A stretch of DNA of 64,000 bases from Clostridioides difficile CD160 (lineage in GTDB: Bacteria > Bacillota > Clostridia > Peptostreptococcales > Peptostreptococcaceae). The stretch's first letter is position 1; each line of letters begins with the position of its first letter. The position numbers were made by a program, and so were the translations under genes. The stretch lies in assembly GCF_000449425.2 (NCBI RefSeq), contig NZ_AVHW01000022.1, positions 1 to 64,000 of the forward strand, read 5' to 3'. Positions 44,360 through 52,547 of this stretch are shown here, in pieces. The notes below the pieces were generated by a model, which did no database searches, was not told where the DNA came from, and saw only the letters and a program-made list of their open reading frames with translations.

Positions 44360-46074
44360 TGGCAAAAAGAAAAAAGGATAGAGTAACAGAATATGCAAAA
44401 AAAGTAGTTGCTAAAAAAATAATAGCTGGTGAAAGTGTTATTCTAGCATGTAAAAGACATTTAGAAGATTTAAAAAGAAGTAAAACAAAAGAATTTAAAT
44501 ATAAATGGGATGTTGAAGCATCAGAGGAAGCACTTGACCTTTACAACGAACTTACTATTCTGGAAGGTGACGAAGTACAAACTTTAAAAACTAGAGGGTT
44601 TCAAGATTTTATTTTAGGAAGTTTGGAAGGCTGGGTTGAAAAAAGAACTGGATATGTAAGATTTAGAGAAGCATATGTCCAGCTTGCTAGACAAAATGGA
44701 AAGTCTTTTTTATCTGGAGCTAAAAGTATAAAAACAAGTAATTTTTCTACATATATAAAAGGGAAAATTATTTGTGCAGCTACCAAAAAAGAACAAGCTA
44801 GAATTGTTTGGGAAGAAATAGAAAAGTTTATATTGGCAGACGAAGATTTAAGTGAAATGTATAAAATAAAACGTTCTGATTATGAAATAATTGCAGGAAT
44901 GACAGGTACAACAATAAAACCGATTGGAAGAGATACAAAAAGTTTGGATGGATTCCGTTCGATATTAGCAATACCAGACGAATTGCATGCACATAAAACT
45001 AATCAAGTATATAAATTGCTTCTAGGTGGTCAAAGAAGAGTCAATAATGCTCTGATATTAGCTATAACTACAGCAGGTTTTGATTTGAACAGCTATTGTT
45101 ATGAACATTATACTTTTTGTAAAAAAGTATTATCTGGAGCTATAACTAAAGAAAGTTTATTTATATATATCGCTGAGATGGACGAAGAGGATGATATATG
45201 GGATTACCATAATTGGGTAAAGTCAAATCCATTACTACTTTTAAATGAAGATGATAGTATAAACATGTATGAAGTTGCAAAAACGAGTGAAGTCGCAATA
45301 GATGCTAAAGAAAAAGGTGGAAGCGAACTCATGGACTTCATGACAAAGTGGTTAAATATTTGGGTTACATATAAGGATGGAAAATATCTTGATGCTAAAT
45401 GGCTTGAAATATGTGCATGTGACTTAACTCTTGAAGATATGAGAGGTAAAGAATGTTATTTAGGTATAGATTTGTCAAGTGGTGGAGATTTAACTTCTAT
45501 AGCATTAATATTCCCTCTTGAAAATGAAAGAGTTTATATTTATAGTCATTCGTTTATGCCAGAATTAAGAATTATCGAACATGAACAAACAGATGAAGCA
45601 CCGTACCGAATGTGGGTTAATGAAAAACTTTTAACATTAACTACAGGAGCTTTTGCTATTAAAACAGACTATAAATTTATAATAAAACATTTAGAAGTTA
45701 TATTAACAGAATACGAAATAACTGTAATAAAATGTGCTTATGATAATCACAATGCAAGTGCTTTTATATCAGATTTAGACTTCTTAGGTTGCGATTTGAT
45801 AGATGTACCACAGAGTGCTCGGTCACTAAATGATGCAACAGTAGACTTTAAACTATCTATGAAAGCGGGTCAAGTTTTATATAATAGAAAAAATAAATTA
45901 TTTATATGGAGTGCTATAAATGCAACTATAACAAAAAATAGTTTTGGAGAAATAAAAGTTGATAAATTAGAACAAGAAAATAGAATAGACCCAATAGATT
46001 CGATTATTGATGGTTGGAAAATGTACTTTGAAGATGTAAAACAAAATGCAGACATTGCATATGTACCAGAATAA
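44359..46074 (+). CDS. terL: terminase large subunit
   Basis: The ATPase-nuclease that drives DNA into the capsid. The 571-residue protein has a Terminase_1 type ATPase domain: a Walker A-like VQLARQNGKSFLSGA, with LAIPDELHAH as Walker B. The nuclease domain includes GIDLSSGGDLTSIALIF with an Asp cluster. It starts at the terS stop (TAATG). Confidence 0.94.
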   Translation: MAKRKKDRVTEYAKKVVAKKIIAGESVILACKRHLEDLKRSKTKEFKYKWDVEASEEALDLYNELTILEGDEVQTLKTRGFQDFILGSLEGWVEKRTGYVRFREAYVQLARQNGKSFLSGAKSIKTSNFSTYIKGKIICAATKKEQARIVWEEIEKFILADEDLSEMYKIKRSDYEIIAGMTGTTIKPIGRDTKSLDGFRSILAIPDELHAHKTNQVYKLLLGGQRRVNNALILAITTAGFDLNSYCYEHYTFCKKVLSGAITKESLFIYIAEMDEEDDIWDYHNWVKSNPLLLLNEDDSINMYEVAKTSEVAIDAKEKGGSELMDFMTKWLNIWVTYKDGKYLDAKWLEICACDLTLEDMRGKECYLGIDLSSGGDLTSIALIFPLENERVYIYSHSFMPELRIIEHEQTDEAPYRMWVNEKLLTLTTGAFAIKTDYKFIIKHLEVILTEYEITVIKCAYDNHNASAFISDLDFLGCDLIDVPQSARSLNDATVDFKLSMKAGQVLYNRKNKLFIWSAINATITKNSFGEIKVDKLEQENRIDPIDSIIDGWKMYFEDVKQNADIAYVPE

Positions 46075-46095
46075 TTAAAAGGAGAATAAGAAAAA

Positions 46096-47286
46096 GTGGG
46101 AATAATGAACTGGTTAAGGAATCTAAGATTCGGAACACCAAGTATAAAAATAGGACAAAAAAATAAAAGTAGCCCATTTTCATTTTGCAATGACACTTTG
46201 GCAAGTAATGAAACTATCTTTGCAGCAATTACAATGTTAGCTAATTCAATTGCTAGTGTTCCGATTAGTCTTAGAAATGGTTATGAAAAAGTTAAACCAA
46301 GCGAACATTATATTGCTGGTATGCTTAGAGATGGATTTAACAAGAATGATACTATGTTTGAATTTATAAGATTAATGGAAGTGATAAGAAATACAAAAGG
46401 CAGTGCTTATGCAATCAAAGAATATGATTATTACGATAACATAACTGATATATGGGTATTGGATTCTGATTTTGTAACACCTATTCTTGATACAGACACA
46501 AAAGAACTATGGTATAGAATATCGACAAAAGATGGAGATAACTATTTTCATAATAGTCATATAATAGCTGTTAATCATATAAAAGAAGGTTCAGAACGTG
46601 GAATAAGTCCAATTGGTGTCTTAAAAAATACTTTGAATTATGATAGAGAAGTAAAAGAATTAAGCTTAGCACAACTTTCTAATAATATAGATGCTAAATA
46701 TGCTTTTAAAATCTCTGGTAATTTAAGTAAAGAAAAATTAACTGAATATCATGAAATGATTAAAAGTTATATGGACAAAGGAATTATATATTTAGACAAT
46801 GGAAAATCACTTGAAGAGTTAAAAAATAAATCTTTTATCGACCCTAAAATTTTTGAAGTTGAAGAAATAACTGTAAGTAGGGTGGCAAGAGTTTTTACCA
46901 TGCCAGCACACAAGTTATATGCTGGGAAACAAACATATTCAAGTTCTGAACAGGCAGACTTAGAGTACTTAGTTGATACAATATTACCAATTATACGAAT
47001 GTATGAACAAGAATTTAATAAAAAATGCTTAACTACTATTGATAGAAATAGATATGAAATCAAATTCAATTTAAGCGGATTTGCTAGAGCGGATATGAAA
47101 ACTCGTGGCGAATTTTACCAAAAAATGGTTAGGTGTGGAGGATTAACACCTAACGAAATACGAGAACTAGAAGATAGACCTCCAAAACAAGATGGTGATG
47201 ATTTGATGGTAAGTAGAGATTTAATAAAAATTAAAGATTTACATTTGCTATTGTCTAATAAAAATAACTTGAAGGGAGGTGATTAA
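46096..47286 (+). CDS. phage portal protein (HK97 family)
   Basis: The portal forms the dodecameric DNA channel at one capsid vertex. The 396-residue protein has the HK97-type features NDTLASNETIFAAITMLANS at its start and later FTMPAHKLYAGKQTYSSSEQ. The GTG at 46096 with GGAG upstream is used. It lies between terL and the ClpP-type protease, as in HK97-like head modules. Confidence 0.93.
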   Translation: MGIMNWLRNLRFGTPSIKIGQKNKSSPFSFCNDTLASNETIFAAITMLANSIASVPISLRNGYEKVKPSEHYIAGMLRDGFNKNDTMFEFIRLMEVIRNTKGSAYAIKEYDYYDNITDIWVLDSDFVTPILDTDTKELWYRISTKDGDNYFHNSHIIAVNHIKEGSERGISPIGVLKNTLNYDREVKELSLAQLSNNIDAKYAFKISGNLSKEKLTEYHEMIKSYMDKGIIYLDNGKSLEELKNKSFIDPKIFEVEEITVSRVARVFTMPAHKLYAGKQTYSSSEQADLEYLVDTILPIIRMYEQEFNKKCLTTIDRNRYEIKFNLSGFARADMKTRGEFYQKMVRCGGLTPNEIRELEDRPPKQDGDDLMVSRDLIKIKDLHLLLSNKNNLKGGD

Positions 47287-48051
47287 ATGAAAAATAAAAT
47301 ATTAGAATTAAAAAATAAAGATTCACAATCTAATGAGTTAAAGAATGTTGGAAGCATAGAAATAAAAAATCAAGATGAAAATAGTGCAGAGTTGTTTTTT
47401 TATGGAGATATTGTTTCTGAAAGTTGGATAAGCGAATATTATGAGGATGATAAATGTCCTAGTGATATTAAAAAGTTTTTGGAAGAGTTAGAAGGAATAA
47501 AAAATATAAATGTACATTTAAATTCTGGTGGTGGGTCTGCGTTTGCTGGACTTGCTATCTACAATCAGCTAAAAAGATATAATGCAAATATAACAACTTT
47601 TATTGATGGATTAGCGGCAAGCATAGCGAGTGTAATTGCTATGGCTGGTAATCGTATTGTTATGCCAAAAAATGCCTTGTTAATGATACATAAACCTTTG
47701 AGTTGGTGTGGAGGTAATGCAGATGATTTTAAAAAAGAAATTGAGGTACTAGACACATGCCAGAAATCAATTTTAAATGTATATATGACAAAAACAAAAT
47801 CAAATATTAAAGAAGAAGAAATAAATGATTTAATAAATAATGAAACTTGGTTAACTGGAGAAGAAGCAGCTAGATATTTTGAAATAGAATTAGAAGGAAC
47901 TGTAAATACAGTCGCATGTTCTTCTGACTATTTTAATGAGTACAGAAATATACCGAATCAAATAAATGAGATTAATAATAATTCAATGTTACCAGTCATG
48001 AGTAAAGAAACTAAATTATTAATAGAAAGAATAAAAAATAAAACAAAATAA
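47287..48051 (+). CDS. ClpP-like head maturation protease
   Basis: A 254-residue serine protease of the ClpP/prohead type. NSGGGSAFAGLAIYNQLKR is the oxyanion region, the Ser nucleophile lies in DGLAASIASVIAMAGN and the His in LLMIHKPLSW. It would trim the N-terminal scaffold-like segment of the capsid protein encoded next. GGAGGTGATTAA joins the portal stop to its ATG. Confidence 0.93.
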   Translation: MKNKILELKNKDSQSNELKNVGSIEIKNQDENSAELFFYGDIVSESWISEYYEDDKCPSDIKKFLEELEGIKNINVHLNSGGGSAFAGLAIYNQLKRYNANITTFIDGLAASIASVIAMAGNRIVMPKNALLMIHKPLSWCGGNADDFKKEIEVLDTCQKSILNVYMTKTKSNIKEEEINDLINNETWLTGEEAARYFEIELEGTVNTVACSSDYFNEYRNIPNQINEINNNSMLPVMSKETKLLIERIKNKTK

Positions 48052-48065
48052 GGAGTGATTTTATA

Positions 48066-49229
48066 ATGGAAATGAATAGATTTAAGTTACAACAGATGGA
48101 AGAAGGGGTAAAAGCACAATTAAAAACTGAAAGTGACAAATTAACAAATATGTATGTGGATGTAAAAACAACAGCACAAGAAAGAAAGGAACAAGAAACT
48201 ACAGTAAGAGATTTGGAAGAAAGATTCGAAGGTATAAAAAATAAAATAAAAGAAATGGATGAAAAAGAAGCTCAAAAAATTGCTGTTCAAAATAAAAATA
48301 AAAATCTTGGTAACAATGAAAAAGACAAGAAAATAAAAGCAAAAGCAGAGTTGATAAGAAATGTAATGGCTGGCAAAGAAGTAACAAAAGAGATAAAAAA
48401 TGTACTTGGGGATGGGGAAGCACTTGGAGGAGGTAATAAAATATTACCTACTACAATGACAAACGAATTGTTATATGAACCAATGTCAAAGAATCCATTG
48501 AGAGAAATTTCAACAATGACAAATATAACTAATTTAGAAATACCAAAAATAATATTCTCTTTAGATGATGATGATTTTTTAGATTCAGATTCGGCATCAG
48601 CGAAAGAATTAAAAGCAGATGGAGCTAATGTATCTTTTGATAGAAATAAATTTAAGGTTTTTTGTGATATAACAGAAACAGTTTTAAAAGGTACAGAAAC
48701 AAATTTAGTACAAGTTGTAGACGCAGGTTTACAAAGTGGTTTAGCTAAAAAAGAAAAAAAGGTAGCGTTTGAATCGAACAATCCAACAGAAATGTCTTTT
48801 TATAAAAAATCGACAGAAAGTGGCAATCCATTTTTAATAAAAGCAATAGAGGGAGATACATTGTTTGAAGCAATAATAAATTGTCTTGCAGACTTAGAGG
48901 ATGATTATTCAGAAAATGCTAGTATTGTTATGAGAAAAGTTGATTATTTTAAAATAATAAAGACTTTAGCTAATGGAAATGCAAGTTTATATACAGCTCA
49001 ACCAGAACAAGTGTTAGGAGCATCAGTGATTTATTGCGATTTAGCTACAATACCAGTTGTAGGGGATTTTAGATATTCACATTTTAATTATGATTTAGAT
49101 ATGCTCTATGATAGAGATAAAAATGTTAAAACTGGTATAGAAAGCTTTGTTTTAACTGCATATTTAGACCACAAAATCAAAATGAAATCTGCTTTTAGAC
49201 TAGCGACAGTAAAAAGCAATACACCCTAG
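48066..49229 (+). CDS. major capsid protein (HK97 fold)
   Basis: The 387-residue capsid subunit has an N-terminal coiled-coil delta domain (to about residue 110), probably removed by the adjacent protease. A typical HK97-fold body follows (NELLYEPMSKNPLREIS onward). The zero-frame stop TAG at 49227 comes directly after a CCC codon, and an open +1 frame runs on to 49317. A minority product extended by about 29 residues is therefore possible. AAGGAGTG precedes the ATG. Confidence 0.92.
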   Translation: MEMNRFKLQQMEEGVKAQLKTESDKLTNMYVDVKTTAQERKEQETTVRDLEERFEGIKNKIKEMDEKEAQKIAVQNKNKNLGNNEKDKKIKAKAELIRNVMAGKEVTKEIKNVLGDGEALGGGNKILPTTMTNELLYEPMSKNPLREISTMTNITNLEIPKIIFSLDDDDFLDSDSASAKELKADGANVSFDRNKFKVFCDITETVLKGTETNLVQVVDAGLQSGLAKKEKKVAFESNNPTEMSFYKKSTESGNPFLIKAIEGDTLFEAIINCLADLEDDYSENASIVMRKVDYFKIIKTLANGNASLYTAQPEQVLGASVIYCDLATIPVVGDFRYSHFNYDLDMLYDRDKNVKTGIESFVLTAYLDHKIKMKSAFRLATVKSNTP

Positions 49230-49317
49230 ACCAGACCTTCCAGAAGGAGAAGGTCAGCCAGAAGTTACTAAGATGTTAAAAGCTAGAAGCATGAAAAAAA
49301 CACAAGAAGTAAAGTAG
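49228..49317 (+). other. +1-frame extension of the major capsid gene
   Basis: After CCC-TAG (49224-49229), a +1 shift gives RPDLPEGEGQPEV and continues without a stop to TAG at 49315-49317, exactly where the next gene begins. The extension is 29 residues. Overlapping proline codons before a slow stop are the slippery arrangement known from Listeria phage PSA, where the capsid gene uses a +1 shift. Confidence 0.7.
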
Positions 49318-49620
49318 GTGGGCATGTTGGAAGAAAGTGAAATACTAGATTCTATAAAATTATATTGTAGGCTAGATGATTGTTCAGAACAGGAAATAAG
49401 AGAATTGAAAGAAGCTTGCGAAGAATATTTGAAAAATGCAGGAGTTAGAAAAGATTATGAAAATAAATTATATTTTTTAGCTATAAAGAAACTAGTTTTA
49501 CATTTTTATGATAATAGAGGTATAGTAAGTAATAAAAATTCAGAAATTGTATATGGTATAACCCCTATAATAAATCAATTGCAATTAGAAAAGAGAGTAG
49601 AAGAAAATGTTAGATTGTAG
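49318..49620 (+). CDS. head-tail connector protein (gp6-like)
   Basis: A 100-residue, mostly helical protein (LDSIKLYCRLDDCSEQEIRE) resembling the HK97 gp6 connector family that docks under the portal. It starts with GTG at 49318, or ATG at 49324, directly after the capsid +1-frame stop. Its end overlaps the next gene by 14 bases. Confidence 0.8.
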   Translation: MGMLEESEILDSIKLYCRLDDCSEQEIRELKEACEEYLKNAGVRKDYENKLYFLAIKKLVLHFYDNRGIVSNKNSEIVYGITPIINQLQLEKRVEENVRL

Positions 49621-49942
49621 AATAACTATAGAAAAAATTTCTGAGAATGATACAGATGAAATGGGATTCCCACTTGAAGATTGGCAAGTGTATTACAACT
49701 GTTGGTCAGATTTTAAAGCTATAAGTGGTAAAGAATATATATCTGCAAAAGCTACATCTAGCGAAAATATAGTAACTTTTACTATAAGATATTCAGAAAA
49801 AGTAAAATTCATAATAGAAGATGTAGAAAGTACTAAAAAATATAGAATTAAATATAAAAATAAAAATTATGATATAATTTATATTTCTGATTTTGAAAAT
49901 AAACATACGTTTGTTGACTTTAAATGTAAACTTGTATCTTAG
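49607..49942 (+). CDS. head closure / head-tail adaptor protein
   Basis: A 111-residue beta-rich protein (EDWQVYYNCWSDFKAISGKE) with the pattern of SPP1 gp16-like head closure proteins. It overlaps the preceding connector. It should seal the capsid and provide the tail attachment surface. Two TGG Trp codons are used here, relevant to the TGA found in the next gene. Confidence 0.8.
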   Translation: MLDCRITIEKISENDTDEMGFPLEDWQVYYNCWSDFKAISGKEYISAKATSSENIVTFTIRYSEKVKFIIEDVESTKKYRIKYKNKNYDIIYISDFENKHTFVDFKCKLVS

Positions 49943-49957
49943 TAGGATGTGAATAAA

Positions 49958-50341
49958 ATGAGTATGGAATGAAACGGTTTTTCAACATTACAACAGAAAT
50001 TAGAAAACTTAGAGAAAAAAGTAAGTAATGAAGTAGTGGACAAAGCATTAGATGGAGGTTCAGAGGTGCTTCTAAATGGTCAGAAAGAGACTGTACCTAT
50101 TTTAACAGGAAATCTATTGCAATCCCTAGGTGTTTTTGATAAAAGAGGTTCTGGAGCTGATAAAAAAGTAGATATAGGAATAGCACATAATAAAGACAGG
50201 TCAGCTACATATGGGTATTATCAAAATTATGGCACTGAAAAGATGGCAGGAAATGGATGGATACAAAAAGCTTGGAAAATGAAAATAGGAGAAGCAAGTA
50301 CAAAAATAAAAGAAATACTTAAAGAATCATTAAAAGGTTAA
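49958..50341 (+). CDS. HK97 gp10-like neck protein with in-frame TGA at codon 5
   Basis: The full frame begins MSME, meets TGA at 49970-49972, and continues in the same frame as NGFSTLQQKLENLEKK through to a normal stop. If the TGA is read as Trp the N-terminus is MSMEWNGF, typical of gp10-like tail-completion proteins (later VPILTGNLLQSL). Without readthrough, the next usable start is GTG at 50036, losing about 26 residues. AGGATGTG lies before the ATG. Either a nonsense mutation or recoding explains it. Confidence 0.75.
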
Positions 50342-50355
50342 ATGTGGAGTAAAAA

Positions 50356-50685
50356 ATGATAAATGAATTAATCCATAAAATAATGAAAAGCTTAAATATA
50401 AATTGTTATTATTTGGAAGCTAATTGCAAGAAAGATAAGTATGTTATTTTTTCTATTTACAATGAAAATAGACTTGAACAAAATTTGTATGATGATGATT
50501 ATATAGCTACTACATATAATATACAATTATCTTTTTGGTACAAAAATCCTAGTGATATTGATTTATATGAAGATATAAAAAATAAAATGAAAGAAAATGG
50601 TTTTTATCTTAAATCAGTAGTAGATAGAAAAGAAGGCGAGTTTTATGGTAAAACATTCGACTTCTTATATGAAAAAGATGAATAA
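50356..50685 (+). CDS. tail terminator-like protein
   Basis: A 109-residue protein of the kind found between gp10-like and major tail genes, with YNIQLSFWYKNPSDIDLYEDI. It probably caps the tail tube and joins it to the head. The family call is by position and general pattern. Confidence 0.7.
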   Translation: MINELIHKIMKSLNINCYYLEANCKKDKYVIFSIYNENRLEQNLYDDDYIATTYNIQLSFWYKNPSDIDLYEDIKNKMKENGFYLKSVVDRKEGEFYGKTFDFLYEKDE

Positions 50686-50701
50686 TAATAAAATTGTTGA
50701 G

Positions 50702-50727
50702 GTGTCCAAATTGGACACATTTTTTAT
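50702..50727 (+). repeat. copy 2 of the 26-bp inverted element (candidate parS)
   Basis: Identical over 26 bases to the reverse complement of 38738-38763. The palindrome GTGTCCAA-A-TTGGACAC is followed by ATTTTTTAT, so it might also work as a terminator between the connector and tail genes. Confidence 0.6.
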
Positions 50728-50760
50728 GCAAAAATAAAAAAAGGAAGAAGGTAATAGGAT

Positions 50761-51375
50761 ATGCCAAATGCAGAAAAAAATTATAAAAGTAAAATAATAT
50801 CTGGTCTTAAAAACATACATGTTGCAAAAGTAAATGATGATGGAACTTTTGCTGTTCCAGTGCCTATACTAGGAGGGAAAAAAGTAGAATCATCATATGA
50901 GATAAGCGAAGATATAACTTATGCAGATGATATGGCGGTTGATAACGATATGACTGTCTCAAATGGTTCTGGGAAAGTGACAGTTTTAGGATTATTAATG
51001 GATGAAAAAGCACTAATTTATGGTGGAGATAATATGTCTGGAGGTTGGGGACTATCTACTAATATGCAAGTACCTAACCTAGCAATTTTATTTGAACAGC
51101 AAAAAAGAGATGGTGGGAAAATATTAAGTGTAATATATAATGCACAATTTAAACCAGCTGGAATTAATGCAACTACAGTAGAAGAAAAGAAAGAAAAAGA
51201 AACTGTTGAATTAGAATTTACTTCATTGCCAGCTATAACGAGTGTTGATGATAAGAACTATTTTTATTACACAGTAGACACAAAGGATAAAAATGTAAGT
51301 CAAGAAATGATTGAAAATTGGTATAAAACAGTTCAAGTTCCAAAAAAAACAGTAGAGAATACTCCAGAATCATAA
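50761..51375 (+). CDS. major tail protein (phi13-type)
   Basis: The 204-residue tail-tube subunit carries YKSKIISGLKNIHVAKVNDD and an ADDMAVDNDMTVSNGSGKVT segment typical of phi13-family tube proteins. AAGGAAGAAGG precedes the ATG. A strong hairpin follows its stop, and a shorter paralogue lies beyond it. Confidence 0.88.
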   Translation: MPNAEKNYKSKIISGLKNIHVAKVNDDGTFAVPVPILGGKKVESSYEISEDITYADDMAVDNDMTVSNGSGKVTVLGLLMDEKALIYGGDNMSGGWGLSTNMQVPNLAILFEQQKRDGGKILSVIYNAQFKPAGINATTVEEKKEKETVELEFTSLPAITSVDDKNYFYYTVDTKDKNVSQEMIENWYKTVQVPKKTVENTPES

Positions 51376-51381
51376 AAAAAT

Positions 51382-51416
51382 AATATAGAGGGTTTCTAAG
51401 CCCTCTATATTTAATT
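51382..51416 (+). terminator. hairpin between the two tail-tube paralogues
   Basis: A perfect 11-bp stem (51382-51392 with 51401-51411) with an 8-base loop, an A-run upstream and TTAATT downstream. It probably reduces transcription beyond the abundant tube protein or protects the 3' end of its message. Confidence 0.7.
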
Positions 51417-51428
51417 AAAGGTGAAAAA

Positions 51429-51983
51429 ATGAGTTATAAAGAAAAAATTATACATGGTTTTGATAATATACATTTATGTAAAATAAACGAAAATTCTGTT
51501 CCTGTAAAAATATTAGGTGGAATATCTGTAAGCATAGAATTAAAGCAACCTTATAAAATTATGAAATCTAATGGAAATGAAAATATAATTTTTTATGGAA
51601 AAGTAAGTGGAACAGGAAAATTGAATTTATTAGGATTAACAGCAGATGAAGAAGAATTAATCTGGAATTTTAAAAGATATAAAAATGGAATAGTTGTTGA
51701 AGATAGTATAAAACCTAACGATTTAAGACTGCTATTTACAAGAAAAAGACGTGATGGAGCAATAATTTATTATTGTATATATAATGTGATTTTTGATATA
51801 GATAATATTTTAGCCGAAACAGATGCAGCGAAAAGAAGTAGTAGTAAAAGAGAATTAAATTTTAATGTATTTGCTGATAAAAAATTAAAACTAACATTTT
51901 TTTCCATGGATACAAAAAGTGGCGAAAAAGAAATATTAGAGAATTGGTTTAAAGAAATACAAATTCCAGAAAAGGAAAATTAG
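51429..51983 (+). CDS. second major-tail-protein paralogue
   Basis: A 184-residue protein clearly related to the preceding tube subunit. Compare YKEKIIHGFDNIHLCKINEN, VKILGG, RRDGAIIYYCIYN and ENWFKEIQIP with matching segments upstream. It is shorter and more divergent in the middle. It may be a minor tube, tip or decorating subunit. AAAGGTG precedes the ATG. Confidence 0.8.
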   Translation: MSYKEKIIHGFDNIHLCKINENSVPVKILGGISVSIELKQPYKIMKSNGNENIIFYGKVSGTGKLNLLGLTADEEELIWNFKRYKNGIVVEDSIKPNDLRLLFTRKRRDGAIIYYCIYNVIFDIDNILAETDAAKRSSSKRELNFNVFADKKLKLTFFSMDTKSGEKEILENWFKEIQIPEKEN

Positions 51984-51988
51984 AGAAT

Positions 51989-52357
51989 ATGATAGATGAT
52001 AAGATAACAATTAAGTTAAATGAAGAAAGTGTTGTGTATGATGCGAGACTAGATATGGGAGCAATAGCAGAAACACAACATTTTTTTAAGCTAAGAAATG
52101 ATTTTATGACAGTACCAGAAATTTTGAAATGGATTGGTAAAGGCGATTTTATGGTGGTAAATGAATTAATTATACAGTCTATATTAAGGTGTCACAAACA
52201 ATTGAATAGAGAAGATATAATAACAAATTTAAAGTTTAGAGAAATGCCAAAAATACATGAATATTTAAATTTGTTACTTGAGAAAGCTATGCCAGCAAAA
52301 GAAAAAAATAATGGTGAAGATGAAATTGAGGATATAGAAGAAAAACAAGATGATTGA
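51989..52357 (+). CDS. tail assembly chaperone, G-like part
   Basis: A 122-residue acidic protein encoded just before the tape measure, the place of the G/GT chaperones. It ends EKQDD at TGA (52355-52357). The same frame stays open for a further 57 codons. The short form may be the abundant G-like product. Confidence 0.78.
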   Translation: MIDDKITIKLNEESVVYDARLDMGAIAETQHFFKLRNDFMTVPEILKWIGKGDFMVVNELIIQSILRCHKQLNREDIITNLKFREMPKIHEYLNLLLEKAMPAKEKNNGEDEIEDIEEKQDD

Positions 52358-52531
52358 GACTTTGAGTACTTAGAATATTTGTGGACTACAGTATTAAAAA
52401 GACCGGTTCGAGATTTTTTAAAAACTACACCAAAAAAATTATTTTCACAACTTGATGCACATGGAAAATTCAAAGGTGTAGATAAAGAAAAAAAGAATGT
52501 TGAGATTGTTAATTCTACAGAATTTATGTAA
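52358..52531 (+). other. in-frame T-like extension of the tail assembly chaperone
   Basis: Directly after the TGA, the same frame reads DFEYLEYLWTTVLKRPVRDF and TTPKKLFSQLDAHGKF, ending with TAA at 52529-52531, 16 bases before the tape measure. The sequence looks like the T domain normally joined to G by a -1 frameshift. It has no start codon with a ribosome site of its own. Expression would need UGA readthrough (51989-52531). Confidence 0.7.
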
Positions 52532-52547
52532 AAAAGGTGGTGGTTAA

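Noticed and set aside
49969-50028. Alternative start ATG at 49969 for the gp10-like gene
   Set aside because: It lies in another frame and stops after 19 codons.
52340-52360. A -1 slippery heptamer in the tail chaperone (GAAAAACAA)
   Set aside because: The frame phase is wrong for X-XXY-YYZ and the T-like part lies in the zero frame, so a -1 shift would not reach it.
52355-52400. Selenocysteine insertion at the chaperone TGA
   Set aside because: No clear SECIS-like hairpin is visible just after the codon, and Sec is not expected in a tail chaperone. Not formally excluded.
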